From positions 1 through 64,000 of the forward strand of contig JAKFVC010000034.1 of assembly GCA_021732415.1 (NCBI GenBank): DNA of 64,000 bases, given 5' to 3'. This document shows, in pieces, positions 54,806-63,888 of this stretch (positions are counted from its first letter, which is position 1; the number at the start of each line of letters is the position of its first letter). The notes below the pieces were generated by a model. That model ran no database searches. It was not told where the DNA came from and saw only the letters and a list, made by a program, of their open reading frames with translations. The translations under genes were made by a program, and so were the position numbers. The stretch comes from Planctomycetaceae bacterium (lineage in GTDB: Bacteria; Planctomycetota; Planctomycetia; Planctomycetales; Planctomycetaceae).

Positions 54806-55399
54806 CTATTTCTTTTCAGCGAGGACCTTCAAAATCGCCTTGCTGTCGTCGGCGGCTTTGACTTCGGTATTCTTGAGAGCAATTTTGCCCTCTTTGTCGA
54901 TCACGAAAGTCCAGCGGGCGGCGGATACTCCGCGGGTCAGCTTGACCTCTTTGCCTTCGACATTTTGGGTGATCGTGCCGCCCGGCTTCAGAGGAACTCC
55001 GAAGGCCTTGGCGACGTCGCCTTTCTCGTCAGCGAGCAATGTGAAGTTCAGTTCGTGGACGCGCTTGAAGATGACGTGATTCGCGACGGAATCACCGCTG
55101 ACTCCAACGACCTGGACGCCTTGTTCTTTCAACTTGGCCATATCGTCGCGGAAACCACAGGCTTGCTTGGTGCAGCCACCGGTCAGATCGGCGGGGTAGA
55201 AATAAACCACGATCTGGTGCTTGCCGACGTGGTCTTCCGACTTCCAGGCTTTGCCGGAGTCGTCGACAGCTTCGAATTTCGGTGCGGCATCGCCGACTTT
55301 CAGGTCCACTTTGTCCTCCGCGAACAACACACTGCTACTCCACACGGCAGACACGGCGAAAGCCAACAGTCCCATCCACGCTTGTTTCAAGTGCATCAT
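54806..55399 (-). CDS. Exported peroxiredoxin, BCP/PrxQ type
   Basis: This 197-residue thioredoxin-fold peroxidase has an N-terminal signal peptide (about 1-27), so it is probably periplasmic. The domain starts VGDAAPKFEAVDDSGK. The active site is LTGGCTKQACGFRDD with the peroxidatic Cys76 and, five residues on, the PrxQ-type resolving Cys81. The late DEKGDVAKAFGVP region is also typical. I chose the ATG at 55399, where AGGAG precedes it and the signal peptide begins; the longest frame starts nine codons earlier. A plausible electron donor would be the DsbD/thioredoxin-like protein encoded at 57515. Confidence 0.9.
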   Translation of the reverse strand: MMHLKQAWMGLLAFAVSAVWSSSVLFAEDKVDLKVGDAAPKFEAVDDSGKAWKSEDHVGKHQIVVYFYPADLTGGCTKQACGFRDDMAKLKEQGVQVVGVSGDSVANHVIFKRVHELNFTLLADEKGDVAKAFGVPLKPGGTITQNVEGKEVKLTRGVSAARWTFVIDKEGKIALKNTEVKAADDSKAILKVLAEKK

Positions 55400-55545
55400 C
55401 AGAGCTCCTACAGGTTCCTCGGGCACGGCGAGTGAACACCCACATCGCGGCGGTCCGAAGATTTTTTGAAGTTAACAGGTGTTGGTATATCAGATTGAAG
55501 ATGAATCAGCGACTCCCGATGGATATTTGGTGGATGAGAATTTCT

Positions 55546-55569
55546 GTAGCCTGACTCTCCGAGTCGGGT
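55546..55569. repeat. Single family A unit
   Basis: One 24-bp unit around GACTCTCCGAGTC without an inverted partner, 42 bases before a family C element. Confidence 0.78.
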
Positions 55570-55610
55570 GTGTGTCGTAGCCAAGCAGTTCGGACCTCGG
55601 ATCGAAAGGA

Positions 55611-55751
55611 TGGAAGGGCGAGGGACCCAGAGGGTACCCCGCCGAGCCTAAAGCGAGCATAATCTCGGAGTCCGCCGGAGGCATCGAATGGGGCCTCCGG
55701 CGGACGCCGACCTGCGGTCGCCTTAGGCTCGGCGGGAGCCTCGCCCTCCCA
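55611..55751. repeat. Inverted repeat, family C
   Basis: Ends GGAAGGGCGAGGGACCC and GGAGCCTCGCCCTCCC, with inner arms GTCCGCCGGAGGC and GCCTCCGGCGGAC. About 140 bases. It lies upstream of the third DUF1501 gene and is closely related to 17506-17633 and 63889-64000. Confidence 0.88.
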
Positions 55752-55857
55752 CTTAATGGTTCTGCTACGACGAAAGTTGCATGTTGTCCATCGTGAGGTG
55801 GCAAGTTATGATTGAACCGATCCAAAGCGCTGGAGTTCCCCAATACCGAGGTCCGCG

Positions 55858-57273
55858 ATGTTTGGTGTCAATCGTATTGAGTCCGGCCTGAATTCGTGGA
55901 CGCGCCGCCAGTTGCTGCGTGTGGGGGCGTTGTCGTTCTCGGGGTTTGGGCTGACGGAATTATTGCGGTGGCGGCAACTGCAGGCTGCTGAAGAGCGCGA
56001 GATCCGACCGCGGGCGAAATCGTGCATTCTGATTTACCTGTTTGGCGGTCCGTCGCAGCTGGAGACGTTCGATCTAAAGCCTCTCGCTCCGGCTGATTTT
56101 CGCGGTGAGTTTCAGGCGATTCCCACCAATGTGCCGGGAATTTCCATCAGCGAACATTTACCGCTGTTGGCTCAGCAGGCCGATAAGTACGCGATCATTC
56201 GGTCGATGAATCACGAACATCCGCGGCATGGGTGGGGGTTGTATCACGCGTTTACGGGCAAGCGGCATAGCCGGCCCGACCTAGATGCTCCGCCGACGCC
56301 CGATGATCACCCGGGGTTGGGTTCCATCGTCAATTATTCGCTGTCTGGACGTGGGGGACTGCCGGCCGCGGTGACGCTGCCGCGCTGGAACAAGTTCAAT
56401 GATCTGCCGGATGAATATGCCGGCGAGAAAGCGGGATTTCTGGGGAAATCGTTTGATCCGTGGTTGATCAGTGCGGACCCGAATGCGCCTGATTTCGGGA
56501 TCTCGGGCATCGACTTGCCGGCAGGATTATCGATCGGGCGATTTGCCGAGCGGAACATGCTGCGGCAGCAATTGGGGAACCGCCTGGATGCCATGCTGGC
56601 ATCGGGTTTGTCGCAGCAGCATGACCTGTTGTATCGACAAGCGGTGGAACTTGTCGCTTCCCAGTCCGCCCGGCGGGCTTTTGAAATGGAGCGAGAATCG
56701 GCAGGCCTGCGTGAGCTTTACGGGCGCCATCCGATGGGCCAGGGGTTGCTGCTGGCTCGGCGGCTGATTGAGGCGGGCACGACGCTGGTCACGGTGAATT
56801 GGCACAATGACGCCAGCGATGTGAAGTCGCCGTTCTGGGATACTCATCGCGATAATTTCAATTCGCTCAAGCAGCGCTTGTTACCTCCGACTGACCGAGC
56901 TGTGGCTGCCTTGTTGCAGGACCTGAGCGATCGCGGGTTGCTTGATTCCACTCTGGTCGTGGTGACGGGTGAATTTGGCCGGACACCGCGGATCGGTCGC
57001 ATTGTCATGAATGCCGCGACCGATGCGACGGGGCGCGATCACTGGCCGCACGCGTATTCGGCGCTCATTGCCGGCGGGGGTGTGCGAGGTGGCCAGGTTC
57101 ACGGAGCGTCCGATGATCGGGCGGCATATGTCTCGCGCGATCCGGTCAGTCCCCCGGATCTGGTGGCGACGATTCTGTGGAGTCTGGGGATCGACCGGGA
57201 GACTGTGATTCAGGATCGATTGCGGCGTCCGCAGATGCTGTGCGAAGGGGAACCGGTTACGGCGTTGTTTTAG
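55858..57273 (+). CDS. DUF1501 protein, third of three
   Basis: This is a 471-residue DUF1501 protein. The leader WTRRQLLRVGALSFSGFGLT is twin-arginine-like. The body has LFGGPSQLETFDLKPLAPADFRG, EHLPLLAQQADKYAIIRSM, PRHGWGLYHAFTGKRH, then VVVTGEFGRTPRIG and HWPHAYSALIAGGGVRGG. Closest in style to the protein at 12835, not to the longer type at 39701. No cytochrome partner is adjacent. GAGG precedes the ATG at seven bases. Function unknown. Confidence 0.91.
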   Translation: MFGVNRIESGLNSWTRRQLLRVGALSFSGFGLTELLRWRQLQAAEEREIRPRAKSCILIYLFGGPSQLETFDLKPLAPADFRGEFQAIPTNVPGISISEHLPLLAQQADKYAIIRSMNHEHPRHGWGLYHAFTGKRHSRPDLDAPPTPDDHPGLGSIVNYSLSGRGGLPAAVTLPRWNKFNDLPDEYAGEKAGFLGKSFDPWLISADPNAPDFGISGIDLPAGLSIGRFAERNMLRQQLGNRLDAMLASGLSQQHDLLYRQAVELVASQSARRAFEMERESAGLRELYGRHPMGQGLLLARRLIEAGTTLVTVNWHNDASDVKSPFWDTHRDNFNSLKQRLLPPTDRAVAALLQDLSDRGLLDSTLVVVTGEFGRTPRIGRIVMNAATDATGRDHWPHAYSALIAGGGVRGGQVHGASDDRAAYVSRDPVSPPDLVATILWSLGIDRETVIQDRLRRPQMLCEGEPVTALF

Positions 57274-57514
57274 CGGCCCCGGTCTGTTGGGAATTTGGTT
57301 CGCGAGAATCAACGTAACTTCAAGCCTGCGAGAGCAATCCGCCTTGTGCTGGATGTTCGTGGTGCTGCATCTGATGGAGTTACAGACACATACCTTGGTC
57401 CGGTTCTGTCTGGAAGTTACAATCAGGGTCGCGTGCGGCTGCCGGTGACTGGGCGAGTGAATCGTGCATCACCATCGCCGGCAGTAAGAAGGACTGTTCA
57501 CAGGGAAGTCGATT

Positions 57515-60055
57515 ATGTCTCGTCCGATTTCGGCAGGTTGGCGTGTGGCGCTGGTCTTGTTGGTCTCGATTGGTATCTGGGGCTGCGGAGGCCAGGGTTA
57601 TTCGGCCAAGGCGCAGGATAAGGCTCACAAGGGACCGGCGAATCGACTGGCCAAAGAGACCAGCCCGTATCTCTTGTTGCATGCTCATAATCCTGTCGAC
57701 TGGTATCCGTGGGGGCCGGAAGCGTTTGAGAAGGCCAAGCGGGAAAAGAAACTGATCTTTCTGTCGATTGGCTATAGCAGTTGCTACTGGTGTCATGTCA
57801 TGGAGCGATTGGTCTTCACCCGGACCGACATCGCCAAGTACATGAATGAGCACTTCGTTAACATCAAGGTGGATCGCGAAGAACGTCCGGATGTTGACGA
57901 CATCTACATGACTTCGCTGCAGATCTATTATCGGGCGATTGGAAATCCGCAGGCGGGTGGCTGGCCGTTGTCGATGTTCTTGACCCCGGACTTGAAGCCG
58001 TTGGGAGGCGGGACCTACTTTCCTCCCGAGGACAAAGAGGGGCAACAGGGATTTCCGTCGGTGCTGCAGCGGATTCAAAAGGCGTGGACTGACACCCCCG
58101 AGGATTTGCTGAAGAACGGCGAAGCGCTGGCGAACATGTTGAAGACGACCGTGCGCGTGCGTCCGTCGCTGGTGCCCATCAAGTTGGACCAAGAGTTGGT
58201 GACGACGGCTGTGGACGAGCTGAAGGCGACGTTTGATACCGAGTTTGGCGGCTTCGACTATAACCCCGAGCAACCGAAGCGGCCGAAGTTTCCGGTACCT
58301 GTGAAGTTGAGTTTGCTCCAGAAGCATCTGCTGCAGCACCCCAAAGACCAGGGGGCTGAGATGTTGTATTTCACCCTGGACCATCTGGCGGCGGGGGGCA
58401 TTCATGACCAGTTGGGAGGTGGTTTTCATCGCTATAGCACCGACCGGTTCTGGCGCGTGCCTCATTTTGAGAAGATGCTGTACGACAACGCCCAGTTGGC
58501 GGACGTGTATGTGGCGGCTTTCAAAGCGACCAACAATCCGCTGTATAAGTCAGTCGCCGAGGACATTTTTACGTTTGTGTTGCGTGATCTGACCGACGAC
58601 CAGGGGGGCTTCTATTCGGCCTTGGATGCGGAGACGGATGGCGTTGAGGGTCAGTATTACGTCTGGTCGCGTGATGACGTGAAGAAGGCATTGGAGCCTG
58701 AGGATGTCCGGCTGTTTGGTCAGCATTATGGCATGCATCGCGAGCCAAATTTTGAACATGGCTATGTGCTGGAGGTCGTCCGGCCGATCTCGAAGTTGGC
58801 AGAGGAATTCAAGCTGACCGCGACTGAAGTGGATCAGCGACTGCGGGGCATTAATGCCAAGCTGCTGGCCGTTCGGGAGAAACGCGAGCCGTTGCTACGT
58901 GATGATAAGGTGCTGACCAGTTGGAATGGATTGATGATTCGGGCACTAGCCCACGGTGCGACTGCCTTGAATCGTCCTGAATATCTGCACGCGGCGGAGA
59001 AGGCCGCTACGTTTATCCTGTCGAAAATGCGGGATGACAACGGGCGATTGCTGCGGACCTACCGAGCTCAGGTGGCCAAGGTGCCGGCGTATCTGGATGA
59101 CTTTTCATTCTTGATCGAGGGCCTGCTGGCATTGCACACTGCGAGTGGTGACGAGAAATGGTTGAATGCGGCGATACGATTGCAGGATCAACAGCAGAAG
59201 CTGTTCTGGGATGAACGTCAGCATGGCTACTTCTTCATGGGGACTGATCACGAGGAGTTGCTGGTCCGCATCAAGGATATGCACGATTCCGTGCTGCCGT
59301 CGGGGAATAGTGTCGCTGTCCGTAATTTGCTGCGTTTGGCCAAATTGGCGAACAAGCCGGAGTACCGTCAGCATGCCGAGCAGACTCTGGAAGCGGGGTC
59401 GCAGGTCTTGAAGGAGACGCCGCGGAGTGCCGTCAACATGGCCGTGGCGCTGAGTGAGTTTTTGATGGTGCCGGCCGCCAAGCTCGATGACAAGCAATCG
59501 AGCGTCGACGAAGACGCAGACGAATCGGATACGGCAAAAATTATCCTTGTTGCTGGCCAGGAACCGGCTGCTGAGCCTCCCGCAAAGAAAAAGAAGGCTC
59601 CCGAATATGTGAAGGGGCAGGCTTTTCTGGAGTTCGACAAGTTGCCCTCGGACGGCAGTTGCGAGTTCTGCATTGTGCTGGATATTCAAGACGGCTGGCA
59701 CATCAATCCGAATCCGGCTCAGGACGAAGCGGTGGCGACCGAGTTGACGTTTAAGTCGAAACTGAAATCGACGATCGATCAAATCATCTATCCGGAGCCT
59801 GAAGAGCACGAGGTCCCGGGGCTGAAGAAGAAGGTCCTGTATTACACCAAGCAGGTTGAGATTCGCGGGTTGGTTGAAGCGCCAGTCTCGGCTTTGGGGA
59901 AGGACGAGGAGCTGGAATTCCTCGTCAAGTATCAGGCCTGCAATAAAGATCGCTGTTTGCGTCCGGTGATCATGTCGCTCAAGGTGCCGGTTGCTGTTGC
60001 GAAGAAGGGCGAGAAGGTTAAGCCGATCAATAAGAAGGTGTTCCCGCCGCAGTAG
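57515..60055 (+). CDS. DUF255 thioredoxin-like protein fused to a DsbD N-terminal-like domain
   Basis: This 846-residue lipoprotein-like protein (signal ending IGIWGC) has three parts. The first (about 45-215) is a DUF255/thioredoxin-like domain with [10 protein letters not shown], giving redox pair C90 and C93. The second (about 220-660) is an alpha/alpha six-barrel-like region as in YyaL and SPATA20 proteins, with [14 protein letters not shown] and [14 protein letters not shown]. The third (about 700-835) resembles the DsbD N-terminal domain, with [12 protein letters not shown] and [16 protein letters not shown]255 proteins are usually without the DsbD part, so the fusion suggests a periplasmic disulfide-exchange role. 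GGGAAG precedes the ATG. Confidence 0.88.
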   Translation: MSRPISAGWRVALVLLVSIGIWGCGGQGYSAKAQDKAHKGPANRLAKETSPYLLLHAHNPVDWYPWGPEAFEKAKREKKLIFLSIGYSSCYWCHVMERLVFTRTDIAKYMNEHFVNIKVDREERPDVDDIYMTSLQIYYRAIGNPQAGGWPLSMFLTPDLKPLGGGTYFPPEDKEGQQGFPSVLQRIQKAWTDTPEDLLKNGEALANMLKTTVRVRPSLVPIKLDQELVTTAVDELKATFDTEFGGFDYNPEQPKRPKFPVPVKLSLLQKHLLQHPKDQGAEMLYFTLDHLAAGGIHDQLGGGFHRYSTDRFWRVPHFEKMLYDNAQLADVYVAAFKATNNPLYKSVAEDIFTFVLRDLTDDQGGFYSALDAETDGVEGQYYVWSRDDVKKALEPEDVRLFGQHYGMHREPNFEHGYVLEVVRPISKLAEEFKLTATEVDQRLRGINAKLLAVREKREPLLRDDKVLTSWNGLMIRALAHGATALNRPEYLHAAEKAATFILSKMRDDNGRLLRTYRAQVAKVPAYLDDFSFLIEGLLALHTASGDEKWLNAAIRLQDQQQKLFWDERQHGYFFMGTDHEELLVRIKDMHDSVLPSGNSVAVRNLLRLAKLANKPEYRQHAEQTLEAGSQVLKETPRSAVNMAVALSEFLMVPAAKLDDKQSSVDEDADESDTAKIILVAGQEPAAEPPAKKKKAPEYVKGQAFLEFDKLPSDGSCEFCIVLDIQDGWHINPNPAQDEAVATELTFKSKLKSTIDQIIYPEPEEHEVPGLKKKVLYYTKQVEIRGLVEAPVSALGKDEELEFLVKYQACNKDRCLRPVIMSLKVPVAVAKKGEKVKPINKKVFPPQ

Positions 60056-60285
60056 ACGCGATCTGCATTGCTATTTGGTGTCCTTCAATTCAAAGAAAAG
60101 AATTGGAACAGAAGGTCACGAAGTTCACAAAGCTTTGGGATCGGTAGTTGGTCCTCGCGCTTGCCCGTCCCGACGAAGAATCCAGGGGCTTACGCCGCCC
60201 GGCTCGCCTGATCAAGTTTTTCTACGCGTTTCTTTTTGTGCAAACCGGACGCTAGCGCGTGCCGGCTGATGGAAGGTTCAGGATA
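60056..60285. other. Intergenic region with diverged family E and D repeats
   Basis: Contains a diverged family E sequence (about 60075-60135) and a family D unit (about 60179-60210, GGGGCTTACGCCGCCCGGCT). No gene is seen. The next gene starts at 60286. Confidence 0.65.
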
Positions 60286-61164
60286 ATGCAGCGGTTGCAG
60301 ACGGGGATTCCCGGGTTGGATGAGATGCTGGGTGGAGGCTTGATTCCGGGAACTCTCACTGTGGTTTGCGGTGCGACAGGGATCGGGAAGACTCAACTGG
60401 GACTGCAGTGGTCGTACAACGGCAAGCACCAGGAAAATGAGCCTGGGATTTTGTTCGATCTAACGTCGCGCGGGGACTCGCAAAATCACCGGGACTATGC
60501 CCGGCGGTTGTTTGACTGGACTCCGACTGAGCGATCTCCGGAGGATCCTGTGGAGGCGTTGGATGTCTTTATTCGCGAGAAGACTCGTCGCGACTATTTG
60601 CATATTTTCCAGCAGAGTGGCCGGCGTGTGACGCGACGCGATCTGGATGTCGATGGCTGGCGGGAATGGAAGATTGAGCTGGCTCGCAAGCTGGATTCGG
60701 CCATCTATTTCTTCTATGGCAACTTTGTGCATGGCGTCCGGCGTGTGATCATCGACGGTGTCGAGCCGACCGAACGCGAGAGCGAATCGTTTCAGTTTCA
60801 TTTGTTCGAATATGTCTATCACCAGATCCTGCACAAGGATTTTGACTGGGTCGCGCGCGATCTGTTCCGTGTGCACTATCGAGCTAACGAGCCGCAGATC
60901 CTGCAGCACAGTTACAAGCACCAGGACATCGGTTGTTTGTTGCTCTATACGACTCATGAGGTCATGTTGGATGACATGCTGGAACGGCCCATTGAGAGCG
61001 GTGATGTGCTGGCCAATGCGAACACGATTATCCTGATGGGGAAGACTCGTGAGGGGGGGAAGATGGGGCGCGCCCTGCAAATTGCCAAGCATCGCGGGAG
61101 TGCCTGTGATGAATCGATTGTGCCCTATGAGATTACCACCAGCGGGTTGAGGTTGCTGCGCTAG
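60286..61164 (+). CDS. KaiC-like RecA-superfamily ATPase
   Basis: This 292-residue protein is a single-domain KaiC/RadA-like ATPase. It opens [21 protein letters not shown] and has Walker A GATGIGKT at 29-36 and a likely Walker B in [10 protein letters not shown] near 165. Bacterial single-domain KaiC-like proteins act in signalling or recombination-related roles, but this one has no identifiable partner. It lacks the second ATPase domain of circadian KaiC. I chose the ATG at 60286 because the domain begins at once; AGGATA is close before it. Confidence 0.82.
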   Translation: MQRLQTGIPGLDEMLGGGLIPGTLTVVCGATGIGKTQLGLQWSYNGKHQENEPGILFDLTSRGDSQNHRDYARRLFDWTPTERSPEDPVEALDVFIREKTRRDYLHIFQQSGRRVTRRDLDVDGWREWKIELARKLDSAIYFFYGNFVHGVRRVIIDGVEPTERESESFQFHLFEYVYHQILHKDFDWVARDLFRVHYRANEPQILQHSYKHQDIGCLLLYTTHEVMLDDMLERPIESGDVLANANTIILMGKTREGGKMGRALQIAKHRGSACDESIVPYEITTSGLRLLR

Positions 61165-61307
61165 ATTTGGACTGCGGTGATTCATCACCGCTTTCTAATT
61201 TGGAGCGAGGTCGAACCATCAGCGAGTCGAGTTCGTGCTCGATGTTGAGCTCTGGTTTGCCGATTTACCGGCATGGGAAAGCGGTGATGAATCACCGCAG
61301 TCCAAAT
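61165..61307. repeat. Inverted repeat, family G
   Basis: Arms at 61165-61194 and 61277-61307 are near-perfect inverted copies of about 30 bp, and each contains the self-palindrome GCGGTGATTCATCACCGC. It lies in the convergent gap between the KaiC-like and DUF4392 genes. Confidence 0.85.
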
Positions 61308-61314
61308 GAAATGC

Positions 61315-62328
61315 CTACGCGTCCCAGCCGAGCAAATGTCGCATGCCGAGCCACGGTTGGATGTACGTCAGGAACGGCAGGCCATCGACCGTGGGTTCGC
61401 GCAGTCGTGTTACTCCATCGACTGCGGGGCCGTGTTGCACGACGTGTTTGAGCAGCTTTTCCTCGTGTTCTAACGTCAGCGGGTGCAGGATGTCGATCTG
61501 GCCTCGCAATAACAGGGTCGCTGCGGCGAGGGCATAGCCGCCCCAGTTGCTGGTGCCGGCGACGATGTTCCAATCGGTCGCGATGCGGCAGGGGATCCGC
61601 GCGGAGTGGTCACCTTGCAGCCGGCGTGTCAGTTCTTCCCATGGGACGCAACCCATCCCGATTTCGTTGCCTCCGTCGCCGATGCCGATTTTTTTGATAT
61701 CGGAATGCGTGGCCTGGCTGGCTTCGAACAGGCGATGCAACGGAGCGGTGTGCGCGTCGATGATTTCGCCGCGCATGTTGTGGCAGTGGTTCCAGGTTGA
61801 ACTGGGGACAGATTGCAAAAACGCCGATTCCGGGACCTCGCCCCCACGCGATTGAGCGGTGAGAGTTTCCAGCGTGTGACTGGGGCCGACTCGTTCCAAG
61901 GCGATCAGATGTGTCAGCTCACGTCCCGCGGAGGTCTTCCAGAATTCGGAGGTCCATTCGTCAGATCCCAGCGGGCATTCCAGGACGTCGGTCTGAGGAA
62001 AGTCGAGCATCGACGCTGCGGCTCGAATTGCGGGGGCGCATAGAGTGTCGGTAATGACAACGACGCGGATACCGGACTGAGCAAACGCCGCCGCCAGAAA
62101 GAGTGAGCCCAGTGGTCCGTCGGTCTCGGCCGCCGGGGGATCGCCGCGCGGGATATAAAAGCCGGTCACGATGCCGACGCACTTGGCGTGTCCCGCCAGG
62201 TGGGCCGCTGCCGCGTGCAGATGGCCCGGGCAGAGTGGACCAAACTGCTCCTCTGAACTGATGAGGCCACGGCGCGCCGGGTCACGGCGAATCAGGGCAT
62301 CGAAATGAGAGATCAGTTCCGAAGACAA
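61315..62328 (-). CDS. DUF4392 protein (D-glutamate cyclase-like)
   Basis: This 337-residue cytoplasmic protein is recognised as DUF4392, the domain of mammalian D-glutamate cyclase. Key blocks are GIVTGFYIPRGDPPAAETDGPLG near residues 52-74 and IGIGDGGNEIGMGCV near 217-231. The reaction in bacteria is not established; D-glutamate to 5-oxo-D-proline is the animal precedent. The start codon appears to be TTG at 62328, with GGGAG about nine bases upstream. Convergent with the KaiC-like gene across a repeat. Confidence 0.87.
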   Translation of the reverse strand: MSSELISHFDALIRRDPARRGLISSEEQFGPLCPGHLHAAAAHLAGHAKCVGIVTGFYIPRGDPPAAETDGPLGSLFLAAAFAQSGIRVVVITDTLCAPAIRAAASMLDFPQTDVLECPLGSDEWTSEFWKTSAGRELTHLIALERVGPSHTLETLTAQSRGGEVPESAFLQSVPSSTWNHCHNMRGEIIDAHTAPLHRLFEASQATHSDIKKIGIGDGGNEIGMGCVPWEELTRRLQGDHSARIPCRIATDWNIVAGTSNWGGYALAAATLLLRGQIDILHPLTLEHEEKLLKHVVQHGPAVDGVTRLREPTVDGLPFLTYIQPWLGMRHLLGWDA

Positions 62329-62414
62329 CGCCGGTTACTCCCGACTGGTTGGATTTAGTGCTGTCTTTCGGATTGTCATCTGCCTTCGCTGGAAAATCAA
62401 CGAGCTCGGATGGG

Positions 62415-63821
62415 TCATTTCGCGGGCTTCTCGGACTTCAGATTCGAAACGAACGGGCCGCCGTATTGATCGCGGAGTGCGGTGGTTCGTTTTCGCAGTA
62501 GTTCGAGCGTCTCGGAATACTTCGGATCATCGATGAGATTATGGACCTCATCGGGATCGGCCTGATGATCATAGAGTTCTTCGACGAGCGGTTTTTGTTC
62601 GAACCAGCGGATGTAGGCGAACCGCTCGTTGCGGACCCCTTCGCTCTTAGGGATGTTCGCGCGTTCGAAGAGGTGTTCGTAGAAAAAGTCGGTTCGCCAT
62701 TCACTGGGTTTGTCGCCGTTCAGAAACGGTCGCAAGCTGCGGCCCTGATAGCCATCGGGAATTGTGAGACCGGCCAGATCCACGATCGTGGGAGCCAAGT
62801 CGACGTTGAGGCAGGTCTGATCGACCGTTTTGCCGAGTTGTTCGGATTTGGCTCTCGGATCAAAGACGATGAGTGGTACGCGAACGGAGGGCTCATAGAG
62901 ATACCACTTATCGGCCATGCCCCGTTCGCCCAGGAAATATCCATTGTCTGCGGTGAAGAGGATGACGGTTTGCTGGTCCAGGCCTCGTTGTTGGAGAGTT
63001 TCTCGGAGCCGGCCGACGACGCGATCGATGTCGCTGATCATGCGGTAATAGCCGCGAACCATCGTCTGATATTTTTGCGGCTCATCGAATCGCCAGTGAA
63101 ATCGGATTCGGCTTTCGGACTCCTTTAAGAACTTCGGCTGTCGCTGGAAGAACTCGTCCGTCATCGTTTTCGGGACGGGAAAAACCGCGTCCTTGTAGAG
63201 TCCGTCGCTGGCTGGTGTCCAGAAATACTGTTGCGGTGCGCCGTCGGTGGCGTGGGGAGCGTTGAAGCTGAGCGAGAGACAGAACGGCTGCTTGGCGGTG
63301 CAGGAATTTACGAACTCGATGGCGCGGTCACCTTCGATGTCGGTGAGATGCTTTTGAGATCCATCCGCTTGTTTCTTGAAATAGGGGTTCTGATCGAGCG
63401 GGGCGAAATTGTCGAAGGCTTGAGACGTGGCTCCATCCTCGACGCCGACCCCAAACTTTCCGACGAAGCCCGTGCGATACCCGGCCTGCTTGAGCAACAC
63501 GGGATAGCTGTGCCTCCAATGTTTGGCCGCGATCGGGTTATTGCGAAACGTGTAGCCGTGAGTCCGCTCATAGAGACCGGTGAGGATGGAAGCCCGGCTG
63601 GCGGCACAGATCGCCGTGGTGACGAACATGTTGCGAAAACGCGTGCCGTCGCGTGCCAGGGCATCGAGGTTGGGGGTCTGGATGACTCGGTTTCCGGCGG
63701 CGCCGAGCATGTCGTACCGCATGTCATCGGCGACGATTAGGATGATGTTCGGTGGAGGTGCGGCTTGGACATTGCTGAATGTGCCGCAGAGGATCAGGGC
63801 GAGAGTGATGCGTTGAATCAT
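62415..63821 (-). CDS. Secreted sulfatase
   Basis: This 468-residue enzyme has a signal peptide (about 1-21). The N-terminal metal site is IVADDMRYDML, with D32 and D33. The formylglycine signature is CAASR at 72-76 (C-x-A-S-R). The late DNGYFLGERGMADKWYLYEPSVRVP block supplies further metal and sulfate ligands. Planctomycetes encode many such sulfatases for algal or other sulfated polysaccharides; the substrate here is unknown. Maturation of Cys72 needs a formylglycine-generating enzyme, not seen in this window. The gene lies 86 bases upstream of the DUF4392 gene on the same strand. Confidence 0.93.
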   Translation of the reverse strand: MIQRITLALILCGTFSNVQAAPPPNIILIVADDMRYDMLGAAGNRVIQTPNLDALARDGTRFRNMFVTTAICAASRASILTGLYERTHGYTFRNNPIAAKHWRHSYPVLLKQAGYRTGFVGKFGVGVEDGATSQAFDNFAPLDQNPYFKKQADGSQKHLTDIEGDRAIEFVNSCTAKQPFCLSLSFNAPHATDGAPQQYFWTPASDGLYKDAVFPVPKTMTDEFFQRQPKFLKESESRIRFHWRFDEPQKYQTMVRGYYRMISDIDRVVGRLRETLQQRGLDQQTVILFTADNGYFLGERGMADKWYLYEPSVRVPLIVFDPRAKSEQLGKTVDQTCLNVDLAPTIVDLAGLTIPDGYQGRSLRPFLNGDKPSEWRTDFFYEHLFERANIPKSEGVRNERFAYIRWFEQKPLVEELYDHQADPDEVHNLIDDPKYSETLELLRKRTTALRDQYGGPFVSNLKSEKPAK

Positions 63822-63888
63822 GTGGGGCTCGCTTGGATATCTTGTATCAACCAGTCTGAGGGCGGGCGTTCAAATTCGCTGCACGGGT

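Noticed and set aside
57380-58465. A 361-codon minus-strand frame
   Set aside because: It is antisense to the start of the DUF255 gene, where the plus-strand protein has clear motifs including CYWC.
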